From contig CANJMF010000010.1 in the NCBI GenBank assembly GCA_947475895.1, positions 28,972 through 92,971 on the forward strand: a stretch of 64,000 bases of DNA, written 5' to 3'. Positions 18,101 through 26,243 of the stretch are shown piece by piece (the stretch's first letter is position 1; every line of letters starts with the position of its first letter). Under the pieces are notes generated by a model that saw only the letters and a program-made list of their open reading frames with translations, had not been told where the DNA came from and did not search any database. The position numbers were made by a program, and so were the translations under genes. This stretch comes from Fidelibacterota bacterium. GTDB taxonomy: Bacteria; Pseudomonadota; Alphaproteobacteria; Rhodospirillales; Rhodospirillaceae.

Positions 18101-19397
18101 CAAGAAACTGGCCTTCAATATCGAATTCGACCCCGAATTGCCGCGTTCGATCTTCACCGACGACAAGCGCCTGCAACAGGTCATCAAAAATCTGCTGTCC
18201 AACGCGTTCAAGTTCACCGAGAACGGGCACGTCAAACTCAAGATCGCACGTGCCGTCGGCGGTTGGTCGCCCTTGAGCGAGCATCTCAACAACAGCAATC
18301 AGGTCCTGGCGTTCACCGTCGAGGATACCGGCATCGGCATCCCCGAAGAAAAGCAGCGCATCATCTTTGAAGCCTTCCAGCAGGCTGACGGAACCACCAG
18401 CCGCAAGTATGGCGGAACGGGTCTCGGCCTCTCCATCAGCCGCGAAATCACGCGTCTGTTGGGCGGCGAGCTTAACGTCGTCAGTTCCGTGGGCCGCGGC
18501 AGCACGTTCACTCTGTATCTGCCGCTCAATTTCACGCCGCCGGCCAAGCAGCCCGGCCGTATCGTCAACACCAGCATGCGAGCTGTCGCTGCGATGGATG
18601 CTGAAGTAGCAGCACAGGAATCCGCCGTTCAAGATGATCGCGATTCCATCAACCGCGGAGATCCGACCGTGCTCATCGTCGAAGACGACCCGCGCTTTGC
18701 CGGCATTATGTTGAATATGGCCCGTGAGGCCGGGTTCAAAGGCGTCGTTACGGGTGAGGGAATGGCCGTCATTCCGCTCGCAAAACGCTTCCGCCCCGAT
18801 GCCATCACGCTCGACATCGGGCTGCCCGATATCGATGGCTTCGCGCTTCTCGATCTCCTGAAACGCAACCCGGAAACGCGCCACATCCCCGTGCACATTA
18901 TTTCGGGCGATGAGGAAAACCGTATCGGTCTCGGCATTGGCGCTTATGGGTTTAGCGGCAAGCCCGTCGAGCCCGACACGATCCTCGCCACCTTCAAAGG
19001 TGTGAAGGACTTCAACGCGCGCACCAAACGTGTGCTTGCCATCGAATCCGAATCCAGCAGCGGCGGCCTGCAAGCGCTGATGGGCAGCGCTGATCTTGAT
19101 GTTGAAAGCGTCGGCGCCTTACCTGAAGCTTTCGGTGACGAAACCTATGACTGCGTGGTCATTGACTGCCGCGAGGAATGGGATCGGCCCTTGGCGGAAA
19201 TCATCGAAGCTCTACGAGGCGCCGAGGTTTCATTCGTCGCCTTTGTGCCGCGCGAATTGACCGAGCAAGAGCAGAATTATCTCACCGACCTGTCCCTGAC
19301 GGAGCGCCAGCGTGTCGCGAAATCGGAAGCGCAGCTCCAAGATGACGTTGCATTCATTCTGCACCGGTCGGTCGATACGCTGCCGGCGAATGCGTAG
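15165..19397 (+). CDS. Hybrid histidine kinase with tandem HAMP repeats, GAF and receivers (class III/Nik1-like)
   Basis: 1410 residues, no signal peptide or membrane segment, hence cytosolic. Order: N-terminal HAMP-like unit (1-154), five 92-residue HAMP repeats (155-614), GAF domain (about 640-790), coiled coil (790-880), HisKA with [11 protein letters not shown] (His893), HATPase with [14 protein letters not shown] and EDTGIGIP, receiver with LDIGLPD (Asp1217), and a degenerate second receiver (from about 1288) that keeps VIDCREEW but lacks the acidic pair. Poly-HAMP architecture of this kind is known from fungal osmosensing group III kinases and bacterial relatives. A free receiver follows after six bases. 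The stimulus is unknown. Preceded by an EcfG-type promoter. Confidence 0.93.
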   Translation: MNKVAMVSTQLDNNHLLSALRAFRKGDFSVRLPTGLSGVDGDIADAFNEAVEMSERMTREFERLGDFVGKDGKIGHRAKLPTAQGSWAENIDTINTLIADMVQPTAEMARVIGAVARGDLSQTMNLEIDGRPLRGEFLRIGKVVNTMVGQLSSFASEVTRVAREVGTEGRLGGQAQVRGVAGTWKDLTDNVNLMAANLTGQVRNIAEVTTAVAKGDLSKKIAVDVKGEILELKNTINTMVDQLNGFASEVTRVAREVGTEGKLGGQAQVPGVAGLWRDLTDNVNAMAANLTGQVRNIAEVTAAVATGDLSKKITVDVRGEILELKSTINTMVDQLNSFASEVTRVAREVGTEGKLGGQANVRGVAGTWKDLTDNVNMMAANLTGQVRNIAEVTTAIARGDLSRKITVDVKGEILELKSTINTLVDQLNSFASEVTRVAREVGTEGKLGGQAQVPGVAGTWKDLTDNVNMMAANLTSQVRGIADVVTAVAQGNLRRKLTVDAKGEIASLADTINGMIETLATFADQVTNVAREVGIEGKLGGQARVPGAAGLWRDLTDNVNQLAANLTTQVRAIAEVSTAVTKGDLTRSIAVEASGEVAALKDNINEMIRNLKDQTLKNTEQDWLKTNLARFTRMLQGERDLATVSNMVLSELAPLVNAQHGLFYVTDKDEEGSVTLNLAASYAFTHRKHLSNKFALREGLVGQCAYEKSRILLTNVPMDYVKVASGLGEAAPLNVIVLPAVFEGEVNAVIELASFSEFSETHQSFLDQLMESIGIVLNTIAANMRTEGLLKQSQLLTSELQAQQEELKKTNDRLEQQANSLRQSEELLRTKQDELQRTNVELEDKAQLLSTQNAQVEAKNREVEQAKHDLEEKAEQLALTSKYKSEFLANMSHELRTPLNSLLILSKLLSANTQGNLTEKQVEFSHSIHHAGSDLLALINDILDLSKIESGTVSLDVGETFFASLRDHMDRTFAQMAQDKKLAFNIEFDPELPRSIFTDDKRLQQVIKNLLSNAFKFTENGHVKLKIARAVGGWSPLSEHLNNSNQVLAFTVEDTGIGIPEEKQRIIFEAFQQADGTTSRKYGGTGLGLSISREITRLLGGELNVVSSVGRGSTFTLYLPLNFTPPAKQPGRIVNTSMRAVAAMDAEVAAQESAVQDDRDSINRGDPTVLIVEDDPRFAGIMLNMAREAGFKGVVTGEGMAVIPLAKRFRPDAITLDIGLPDIDGFALLDLLKRNPETRHIPVHIISGDEENRIGLGIGAYGFSGKPVEPDTILATFKGVKDFNARTKRVLAIESESSSGGLQALMGSADLDVESVGALPEAFGDETYDCVVIDCREEWDRPLAEIIEALRGAEVSFVAFVPRELTEQEQNYLTDLSLTERQRVAKSEAQLQDDVAFILHRSVDTLPANA
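15627..17006 (+). repeat. Five 276-bp tandem repeats encoding HAMP units
   Basis: Repeat starts at 15627, 15903, 16179, 16455 and 16731, all exactly 276 bases apart. Each encodes the unit starting [20 protein letters not shown], with [14 protein letters not shown] and [15 protein letters not shown]. The first four copies are nearly identical in protein and very similar in DNA. The fifth has diverged ([20 protein letters not shown]). High DNA identity makes copy-number change by recombination plausible. Confidence 0.95.
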
Positions 19398-19403
19398 GAC
19401 CTC

Positions 19404-19871
19404 GTGAAGCAAATTCGCCAGTGCGATCCCATGCTCGCGGGGCGCAAGGTGGCGGTCATAGACGACGACATCCGCAACATCTTCTCGCTCACCAGCGCGC
19501 TCGAAGAACACGGTGTCGAACTGCACTATGCGGAAAGCGGTCGCGCCGGGATCGAGTTGCTGCAACGCATCCCCGATGTAGACGCGGCCCTAATCGACAT
19601 CATGATGCCCGGCATGGACGGCTACCAAACCATGCAGGAAATTCGCACCATGCCGCAGTTCTCGTCACTTCCCATCATCGCCGTCACGGCGAAAGCCATG
19701 AAGGGCGACCGCCAGAAATGTATCGAAGCCGGTGCCTCGGACTATGTGGCCAAGCCGGTGGACATCGAGCAGTTGGTATCGGTGCTGCGTGTATGGTTCC
19801 ACCGCACGGAGCGTCCTCGACTTTTGAAGCGCACCGGCACGGACAACGTCGTCAACTTCCCGGCGCAGTAA
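19404..19871 (+). CDS. Single-domain response regulator (stand-alone receiver)
   Basis: 155 residues from a GTG at 19404, six bases after the hybrid kinase stop. Receiver fold: VAVIDDDIRN acidic pair, LIDIMMPGMDGY phospho-acceptor Asp, AVTAKAM Thr and YVAKPVD Lys are all present. No output domain, only a short basic tail. In related hybrid kinases a receiver of this type is fused at the C-terminus, so this looks like a detached third receiver that would take phosphate from the kinase or pass it on. Confidence 0.9.
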   Translation: MKQIRQCDPMLAGRKVAVIDDDIRNIFSLTSALEEHGVELHYAESGRAGIELLQRIPDVDAALIDIMMPGMDGYQTMQEIRTMPQFSSLPIIAVTAKAMKGDRQKCIEAGASDYVAKPVDIEQLVSVLRVWFHRTERPRLLKRTGTDNVVNFPAQ

Positions 19872-19911
19872 TGACATTTAAGCGCAATTTATGCCGGGTA
19901 CGGGACATCTA

Positions 19912-21093
19912 ATGGACGCGGAACAGTTGGCTCTCGATGTGGGCGCGATAAAAGCCCGGATCCTGATCGTCGATGACGATCGGGTTACGGCGCTTGCGTT
20001 GCGGGCCGCATTGGAGCGACTTGAGCAGACGGTCGTGGTCGTTCACTCCGGCGAGGAGGCGCTCTACCAACTGCTGCATGAAGATTTCGCCGTCATCCTG
20101 CTCGATTTGCAGATGCCCGGCATGGACGGGTATGAAACGGCAGCCCTCATTCGTGCGCGCAAGCGCACACGCCATATTCCAATCCTGTTCCTCACAGCTG
20201 TCTTCCGCGACGATTCGCACTTGCTGCAAGCTTATTCAGCCGGCGCTGTGGATATGGTCTTTAAACCCGTCGATCCCTTCGTTTTGGCATCGAAGGTTCA
20301 GATCTTCGTCGACCTCTACATGAAGCAGATGGAGATTCAGCGCGAAGCTGAAATGCGCCATCGCCTGCAGGAAGAAAACTTCCGCGTCCGCGCCGAGAAG
20401 TTATCGGCCGAGCAAGCGCTTCTGCGCAGCCAGCAACATCAAGAAGAGATGCGCCGTGCGGAAGCCCATCAGCGCATCTTGATCGAGGAGCTAAGCCACC
20501 GCGTCAAAAACATGCTGGCCGTGGTCAATGCGATGGCGCGCCAAACGCTCGCGAGCACGACTGATCCTAAACTGTTCGTCGATAAATTCCTGCGCCGCAT
20601 CGAGGCGCTCGGACGCACCCACGGACTTCTCTCGCGGGAAAATTGGGGCGATATCCAGCTGCGTGAAATCGCGCGCGAAAGCCTAGAGCCTTACATGATG
20701 GAAGACCGCAATCGCGTTGTGTTCAGCGGCCCCGCCGTGCCGTTAAAACCCAAAGCAGCGCTCGGCTTAGGCATGGTGTTCCATGAGCTTGCGACCAACG
20801 CCATCAAGCACGGCGCGTTGTCGAATAATGATGGTCGCGTAAAAGTTGATTGGGATTTTGACGCCGACGACGCCACGCGCATTAAGCTCAATTGGGGCGA
20901 GGAACACGGTCCCGAGGTCACGCCGCCGTCGCGCAATGGTTTCGGCAGCCGCCTTATTAAACTTGAACTTACGCATGAATTAAACGGAGCCGTCGATTTG
21001 GCCTGTGAGAAAGAAGGATTCCGTGCGGTGATGTCGTTCCCCACGGAACGCGAGTCATCCGCCATCGCCAATCAGGTCAGGAACGCATCATGA
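19912..21093 (+). CDS. Receiver-HWE histidine kinase fusion
   Basis: 393 residues from ATG 19912, preceded at good spacing by GGGA. ATG 19891 is the alternative. An N-terminal receiver (ILIVDDDRV, LLDLQMPGMDGY, FKPVDP) is joined by a coiled coil to an HWE-type kinase: ELSHRVKNMLAVVNAMARQT with the phospho-His, FHELATNAIKHGALS N-box and LNWGEEHGP giving the W-x-E of the family name. HWE kinases are common in Alphaproteobacteria and often feed the PhyR-NepR-EcfG stress cascade. Here the kinase is itself receiver-controlled, probably by a neighbouring kinase. Ends in an ATGA overlap with the next receiver. Confidence 0.92.
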   Translation: MDAEQLALDVGAIKARILIVDDDRVTALALRAALERLEQTVVVVHSGEEALYQLLHEDFAVILLDLQMPGMDGYETAALIRARKRTRHIPILFLTAVFRDDSHLLQAYSAGAVDMVFKPVDPFVLASKVQIFVDLYMKQMEIQREAEMRHRLQEENFRVRAEKLSAEQALLRSQQHQEEMRRAEAHQRILIEELSHRVKNMLAVVNAMARQTLASTTDPKLFVDKFLRRIEALGRTHGLLSRENWGDIQLREIARESLEPYMMEDRNRVVFSGPAVPLKPKAALGLGMVFHELATNAIKHGALSNNDGRVKVDWDFDADDATRIKLNWGEEHGPEVTPPSRNGFGSRLIKLELTHELNGAVDLACEKEGFRAVMSFPTERESSAIANQVRNAS

Positions 21094-21449
21094 GCACAGA
21101 CAAATGCAATAGCGTGCTGATCGTCGAGGACGAGACTCTGATTGCCATGGATCTGCAGGACATGCTGCAGGATGCGGGTTACCGCGTCCTTGGGCCGGTC
21201 GGTTCCGTCGCGGCGGCCATGCGTCTGCTGGATGGTGAAAAGCCTGATCTCGCCTTGCTCGATGTCAATCTCGGCGGCGAGAACGTTTTTAAGGTTGCGA
21301 CTGAACTTGCGTCCGGCCAATCGCGCATTGTGTTCCTCACAGGCCATAGCGAGCAGCATTTGCCGGAAGAGCACCGCCATCGTCCGCTGGTCACCAAGCC
21401 CTACCTGCCGCACACGGTGTTGGCAGCCATTGAACGCACATTGATGTAA
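21090..21449 (+). CDS. Single-domain response regulator
   Basis: 119 residues, receiver only: VLIVEDETLIAMDLQDML, LLDVNLGGENVF phospho-acceptor region, FLTGHS and VTKPYLP. This receiver subtype typically accompanies HWE kinases. The ATGA overlap with the HWE kinase gene indicates coupled translation and makes the kinase its likely partner. Without an output domain it probably acts by protein contact or as a phosphate sink. Confidence 0.9.
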   Translation: MSTDKCNSVLIVEDETLIAMDLQDMLQDAGYRVLGPVGSVAAAMRLLDGEKPDLALLDVNLGGENVFKVATELASGQSRIVFLTGHSEQHLPEEHRHRPLVTKPYLPHTVLAAIERTLM

Positions 21450-21469
21450 TTGTCGCGATGTAATCGCCG

Positions 21470-22507
21470 TCAGCGCGTCTGATGCGGGCACTTCATGAAG
21501 TGAGGCGGGCAGATGCGCGCGCCCACGGCCGAGCAAGGTGACGTACAGCTCTTAAGCACGCGATCCAAGCTTGCAAGCAGCGCGACAAAGCGCGGCTCCG
21601 TACGGACGGCCGGCGTGCGTACATAAAACGGTACACCGGCTCCCTCCGCATACTCACGCATGGTGTCGTCAAGTTCGACGAGCGTTTCAACGTGCTCCGA
21701 AACGAATGCAATCGGCGCCACCACTAACGGCACGCCGTCTTTTCCCGCGCGGTCGATTTCGCTTTCGATCGAAGGGCCGATCCACGCCACGGGACCCACG
21801 CGGCTTTGGTAGCAGATGCTCCAATCCAGATCGGGAATACCCAGGCGCGTGACAACGGCTGCTGCCGTTTGTTCGACCTGCCACTGATAAGGATCGCCGG
21901 CGTCGATGATCTTTTGCGGCAACCCATGGGCCGATAACAGCACGCGCGGTTTTCCGTGCTCGGCGGCCGCGGCGTAATCGCGCGCGATCATTTCCGTCAC
22001 GGGCTCGATGAAGCCGTTCTCGGTGGGATAGCAGCACACGCTTTCCAACGGCACAGTAAAACCCTGGCTCGCGGCGGCACGCTTCAACGCTACCAACGAC
22101 GTCTCCGTCGTGGTCGTCGAAAACTGCGGATAGAGCGGCAGCACAACAACACGCGTCGGGGCGTAGGCTTTTAATTGCGCGATGACCTCGGGCGCCATGG
22201 GATGCCAATAGCGCATGAACACGAAGACCTTGGCGTCATCGCCGCGCGCGCGGACGACGGCTTCAAGCGCTGCGGCTTGCGCGCGGGTTTCGGCCGGCAA
22301 AACCGACTTGCCGCCCAGCTTGGCGTAATAGCCTTGCGACTTCTTGGCGCGCGTTGTCGAAATCAGCGTTGCGATCAGCCAGCGCAACGGCGTCGGCAGA
22401 TCGATGATGTAGGGGTCGAAAAACAAATTGAACAGGAAGGGCCGCACCGCCGCAGGGCTGTCGGGGCCACCCAGACTGAACACAACAATGGCGAGTTTTT
22501 CGGCCAT
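21470..22507 (-). CDS. hemH: Ferrochelatase
   Basis: 345 residues, normal length. Conserved blocks: VVFSLGGPDSP at the N-terminus, NLFFDPYIIDLP, MRYWHPM, LSAHGLPQKIIDAGDPYQWQ (metal-site His) and ICYQSRVGPVAWIGPS. It inserts ferrous iron into protoporphyrin IX, the last step of heme synthesis, at the inner face of the membrane. Divergent from hemA with 105 bases between, so both may share control. A C-terminal SCTSPC segment might suggest an iron-sulfur ligand set, but this is not certain. Confidence 0.95.
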   Translation of the reverse strand: MAEKLAIVVFSLGGPDSPAAVRPFLFNLFFDPYIIDLPTPLRWLIATLISTTRAKKSQGYYAKLGGKSVLPAETRAQAAALEAVVRARGDDAKVFVFMRYWHPMAPEVIAQLKAYAPTRVVVLPLYPQFSTTTTETSLVALKRAAASQGFTVPLESVCCYPTENGFIEPVTEMIARDYAAAAEHGKPRVLLSAHGLPQKIIDAGDPYQWQVEQTAAAVVTRLGIPDLDWSICYQSRVGPVAWIGPSIESEIDRAGKDGVPLVVAPIAFVSEHVETLVELDDTMREYAEGAGVPFYVRTPAVRTEPRFVALLASLDRVLKSCTSPCSAVGARICPPHFMKCPHQTR

Positions 22508-22555
22508 GGACAGGCCTTACCGCAGCACGTATCTCATTGCCAGTGCTCAATTCTC

Positions 22556-22580
22556 CACAGCCGTGACATGGCTGTGACAT
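22556..22580. promoter_or_regulatory. Direct repeat and palindrome between hemH and hemA
   Basis: GTGACAT occurs at 22563-22569 and 22574-22580, an 11-base period typical of OmpR/PhoB-family sites. The complement reads ATGTCAC-N4-ATGTCAC, close to a Pho box. The same segment forms a perfect inverted repeat CACAGCC-N7-GGCTGTG (22556-22576). It sits about 33 bases before the hemA start and 49 before the hemH start. Confidence 0.45.
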
Positions 22581-22612
22581 AACCCTAGGGCCGCTATGGT
22601 AACTCACCGGCC

Positions 22613-23887
22613 ATGAACCGATTCGCCCTCATTGGCGCTTCTTATAAGACCGCCGGCGTCGACCGCCTGGGGCGTCTTGCCGTACCTAAGGCCGAGGTTG
22701 AGCAGCGCTTGCCCGCATTGGCTAAAGCGCTCGGTGTGGCCGAGCTGGCTTATGTAGGCACCTGCAACCGGATCGAGTTCATCGTCGCCCATAGCGACGA
22801 TCTGGAACCCCAGGCCTGCCGCGACAAAATTGGTAAGCTCCTGGGTCCTCCGGGCGACGAGGACGAAACCCGCAAAGTTTTTAGGGCTTGGTCGGGCGAG
22901 GGCGCCATCGAACATCTGTTCCTGGTGGCCGCCGGATTGGACTCCGCCCAAGCCGGTGAGCGCGAGATTTACGCCCAGGTGCGTCTTGCCTGGCAAACGG
23001 CGCGCGCGGCCGGCACCTGTGGCCCGCAACTCGACTACCTTTTCGCCGAAGCCTTGCGCGCGGCCCAGGACGTGCACGCCCAGGCGGCCCGTCCCGCGAA
23101 CGCGGATTCGCTGGCCATGTTCGCCGTGCGTCACGCGCTCGCGCATTTGGACGGCAAGCGCGGACGGATCGCGCTGGTAGGCATCTCGCCCATGACGCGC
23201 TTTTGCGCGCGGACTTTGGCCACGCACGATGTCGCGCTGCACCTCGTCAACCGCACGCTGGAGACGGCAGCGGAGTTGGCAGCGGAAGTCGGTGCGCAAA
23301 CGCAGAGCCTCGAAGACTTCAAACGCGATCCGGGATTGGTGGACGTTGTTATCACGGCAGTCGGCGGCACTGAGCCCGTGCTCGACCGCGCCGCCGTATC
23401 GAAAATGGCGGCACACGCGCCCCTCATGATTATCGATTTGGGCGTGCCGCCGAACGTTGATCCCAGCGTCACCGCGATTGATGGCGTTACACGCGTCGGT
23501 ATGGACCAGGTGATCGCCGAGGCCTCCGAAGGCCGCAACGCAAAGCTTGGCGAGCTCGCATCCGCGCGCATTATTATCGACGATCATCTCGATCGCATCC
23601 GGCGCGATTATGCCATCCGTGAGGCCGCGCCTCTGATTCAGCATATGGGCAAGCACTACCAACACTTGGCGGCGGAAAGTCTTAAGCGTCTGTCGAAGAT
23701 CAACGGCGACGATAAAGACGGCCTCAAGAATTGGGCCGAGGCATTCGCGCGGAAACTCGCGCATGCCCCGATCAAAGGCTTGCGCACATTGGCCGCCGAA
23801 TCCGGCCCCGCTGCCGTGCAGGCTTATTTGCGCGGCGTCGAGGAAGCCCTCGGCGACGACGATCAACCCCAGGAGAAGCGTTCGTGA
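22613..23887 (+). CDS. hemA: Glutamyl-tRNA reductase (C5 pathway)
   Basis: 424 residues. N-terminal catalytic domain with YVGTCNRIEF (nucleophilic Cys), AAGLDSAQAGEREIYAQVR (diverged form of the GE-x-QILGQVK block), a Rossmann domain (IALVGISPMTRFCARTL, VNRTLETA, ITAVGG, IIDLGVPPNVDPSV) and a helical dimerisation tail. It reduces glutamyl-tRNA(Glu) to glutamate 1-semialdehyde. This is the GluTR-type HemA, not 5-aminolevulinate synthase, which most Alphaproteobacteria use. The GTGA overlap with hemL fits channelling of the unstable semialdehyde. A large antisense frame across it is a codon-bias shadow. Confidence 0.93.
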   Translation: MNRFALIGASYKTAGVDRLGRLAVPKAEVEQRLPALAKALGVAELAYVGTCNRIEFIVAHSDDLEPQACRDKIGKLLGPPGDEDETRKVFRAWSGEGAIEHLFLVAAGLDSAQAGEREIYAQVRLAWQTARAAGTCGPQLDYLFAEALRAAQDVHAQAARPANADSLAMFAVRHALAHLDGKRGRIALVGISPMTRFCARTLATHDVALHLVNRTLETAAELAAEVGAQTQSLEDFKRDPGLVDVVITAVGGTEPVLDRAAVSKMAAHAPLMIIDLGVPPNVDPSVTAIDGVTRVGMDQVIAEASEGRNAKLGELASARIIIDDHLDRIRRDYAIREAAPLIQHMGKHYQHLAAESLKRLSKINGDDKDGLKNWAEAFARKLAHAPIKGLRTLAAESGPAAVQAYLRGVEEALGDDDQPQEKRS

Positions 23888-25149
23888 CGTCCAATACGAA
23901 TTTGTTTGAACGGGCCCAAAAGGTTATTCCCGGCGGTGTCAATTCGCCTGTGCGCGCCTTTCGCGCCGTTGGCGGTACACCAAAATTCATCGCGAAAGGC
24001 GAAGGCGCCTATGTCGTCGATGAAGAGGGCAAACGGTATCTCGATTTCGTGGGTTCGTGGGGTCCGCTCATTCTGGGCCACGCACACGCCGAAATCGTCG
24101 CAGCTATTGGCCAGGCGGCAGCACTGGGCACGACCTACGGCGCACCGTGTCATGCGGAAGTGGAGTTGGCTGAAGAAGTCGTCGGCGCATACCCTGGTCT
24201 TGAACAAGTGCGCTTCGTGTCCTCCGGCACGGAAGCCACCATGAGCGCAATCCGTTTGGCGCGCGGCGCAACGGGCCGCGATCTCATTGTGAAATTCTCC
24301 GGCTGCTATCACGGCCATGCCGATCATCTTTTGGTGGCGGCAGGCTCGGGCCTTGTGACATTTGGCCAGCCATCGTCGGCCGGCGTACCGAAAGAGTTCG
24401 CGGCGCTCACGCGCGTGCTTCCTCTCGACGATGACGCCAAATTGAAAGCGCTGTTTGACGCGGAAGGCGACAAGATTGCTTGCGTCATTATCGAGCCGAT
24501 TCCGGCCAACAACGGGCTTCTTCTTCAGCGCAAAGAATTCCTGCAGCTCCTGCGCGACCTCACAAAGAAGCACGGCGCTTTGTTGATTTTCGATGAAGTC
24601 ATTTCGGGCTTCCGCATCGGTTTCGGCGGTGCCGCGGCGCATTACGGCATTACGCCCGATCTCGCCACCTTCGGCAAAGTCATCGGCGGCGGCCTGCCCG
24701 TCGGCGCTTACGGCGGATCGCGCGCGCTCATGTCGAATGTCGCGCCCTTGGGTCCGGTCTATCAGGCCGGCACCTTGTCCGGAAATCCGGTCGCCATGGC
24801 AGCGGGCCTTGCTATGCTGAAGGTCATCAAGCGCGATAACGTTTACGCTAGGCTTGAAGCCCTTGGCGCGCAGCTTGAAAAAGAACTGACACCGGCCCTG
24901 GAAGGCACCGCCTGGTCTTTCGTGCGCGTGGGTTCCATTGGCTGGCTCTCGTATGGCCCGGCCGCGCGGTCGGCCGAAGCCCTCGATTCCAAATCGGGCG
25001 ATCAGTATCGCCCCATTTTCCAGGCGCTCATGGACCGCGGCATTTATCTCGCCCCGTCGGCCTACGAAGTGTTGTTCCTATCGGCGGTGCATACGCCAGA
25101 AGATGTCACACGCCTGGCGACCGCGCTGCGCGAGGTCATTGGGAGGTAG
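23884..25149 (+). CDS. hemL: Glutamate-1-semialdehyde 2,1-aminomutase
   Basis: 421 residues from a GTG at 23884 with AGGAG upstream, overlapping the hemA stop. Class-III PLP aminotransferase: LFERAQKVIPGGVNSPVRAF start, SSGTEATMSAIRLARGATGR, YHGHAD, FDEVISGFRIGFGGA and ATFGKVIGGGLPVGAYGG with the PLP lysine. It converts glutamate 1-semialdehyde to 5-aminolevulinate. Together with hemA it defines the C5 route. Two bases separate its stop from the next kinase gene. Confidence 0.97.
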   Translation: MTSNTNLFERAQKVIPGGVNSPVRAFRAVGGTPKFIAKGEGAYVVDEEGKRYLDFVGSWGPLILGHAHAEIVAAIGQAAALGTTYGAPCHAEVELAEEVVGAYPGLEQVRFVSSGTEATMSAIRLARGATGRDLIVKFSGCYHGHADHLLVAAGSGLVTFGQPSSAGVPKEFAALTRVLPLDDDAKLKALFDAEGDKIACVIIEPIPANNGLLLQRKEFLQLLRDLTKKHGALLIFDEVISGFRIGFGGAAAHYGITPDLATFGKVIGGGLPVGAYGGSRALMSNVAPLGPVYQAGTLSGNPVAMAAGLAMLKVIKRDNVYARLEALGAQLEKELTPALEGTAWSFVRVGSIGWLSYGPAARSAEALDSKSGDQYRPIFQALMDRGIYLAPSAYEVLFLSAVHTPEDVTRLATALREVIGR

Positions 25150-25151
25150 CC

Positions 25152-26243
25152 ATGCACGCTCTTCGCATCGACACCAACCGCGTCTTGCACCTCACCATCA
25201 TTTTCTTGTTGGTGTTCTCGGTTGTGCAGGTGGTGTGGTGGCTGATCGATCACCGCGCCTATACCAATTCCGTCACCCAGGAAATCAAAACGCTTTACGG
25301 CTACGAGATGCTGGCCGCGCAAAAGATGGCCGCGGCGGGAATCCCAGCTGCTGAAATCGTGAAAGTGTTTCCTCACGCTGAAGTCGGCGAAGCGGGCGTC
25401 GCGTTATCGCCGGGCGCTTTGATGGAGCTTGAGGACATACAAGAACGCAAAGACAACCAATACACCTGGGAAAGCGGATTCTTTCTCCTGGTCCAAGCGC
25501 TGGCCATTGCGGTGCTTTGGCGCGGGCTTCGCGGCGAGGCTGAAATCCGCCGCAAGCAAGATAGCTTTCTCGCGATGGTGTCCCACCAGTTCAAGACGCC
25601 CATCGCCAGTCTACAGCTGTCTTTGGAGACCATGGTGATGCGCCAGCTTTCGCCGGAACGTTTCCAACAGTTGTCGCGCCGGATGCTCGATGATTTGCAG
25701 CGCATGCAAAGCATGGTGTCAAAGATTCTCGACAGCGCGCGCCTGGATCGCGGCCGCATGACTCTCAACCGTGAGCGCTTATTTTTGGCTGAAGCGGTGC
25801 GCCATGTGACCAGCAGCCTCGAAGAAACCGCCAAGCGCGACAATATTCATTTTGAAGTGGCGGTGCCGGCCGACCTCGAAATCATGGCCGATCCCATGGC
25901 CGTGGATGGTGTGCTTCGGAATTTGATCGAGAACGCCCTGGCGGCCATGGTACCCACGAAGGGCGGTACGCTGTCGATTGACGCCGCGCGCAAGGGCGGC
26001 GAAATGACGCTTCATGTACGGGACACGGGCGTTGGCTTCGCGCCAAATGCCGGACCAAAGCTTTTTGAACGTTTCTATCGCCTTGATGCCGGTGGGGGGA
26101 ATGCGGCCGGCACGGGTCTTGGTCTTTATATCGTCCAGCGATTCATGCATTTTGAGAACGGTGACGTCACGGCCCATAGCGATGGCCCGGGGAAGGGCGC
26201 CACGTTCACCGTCACTTGGCCTGCCACGGAGTCCGCTGCTTAA
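25152..26243 (+). CDS. Sensor histidine kinase embedded in the heme operon
   Basis: 363 residues. First membrane segment about 13-32, an extracytoplasmic stretch of about 80 residues rich in Ala/Glu/Lys, a second membrane segment about 113-130, then directly HisKA (MVSHQFKTPIASLQLSLETM, phospho-His in SHQFK) without a HAMP domain, and HATPase (LRNLIENALAAM, VRDTGVGFAPNAG, GTGLGLYIVQRF). It starts two bases after hemL, and its TAA overlaps the regulator ATG by one base. The signal is unknown. Position suggests it senses heme, a precursor, metal or a redox cue, which is inference only. Confidence 0.9.
   Translation: MHALRIDTNRVLHLTIIFLLVFSVVQVVWWLIDHRAYTNSVTQEIKTLYGYEMLAAQKMAAAGIPAAEIVKVFPHAEVGEAGVALSPGALMELEDIQERKDNQYTWESGFFLLVQALAIAVLWRGLRGEAEIRRKQDSFLAMVSHQFKTPIASLQLSLETMVMRQLSPERFQQLSRRMLDDLQRMQSMVSKILDSARLDRGRMTLNRERLFLAEAVRHVTSSLEETAKRDNIHFEVAVPADLEIMADPMAVDGVLRNLIENALAAMVPTKGGTLSIDAARKGGEMTLHVRDTGVGFAPNAGPKLFERFYRLDAGGGNAAGTGLGLYIVQRFMHFENGDVTAHSDGPGKGATFTVTWPATESAA

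Noticed and set aside
17205..19073. 622-codon antisense ORF over the hybrid kinase
   Set aside because: It lies opposite clear GAF, HisKA, HATPase and receiver domains. Codon bias leaves the complement open, and no motif or ribosome site supports it.
22604..23866. 420-codon antisense ORF over hemA
   Set aside because: Shadow of the GluTR gene. Composition is Arg/Gly/His-rich with no recognisable domain.
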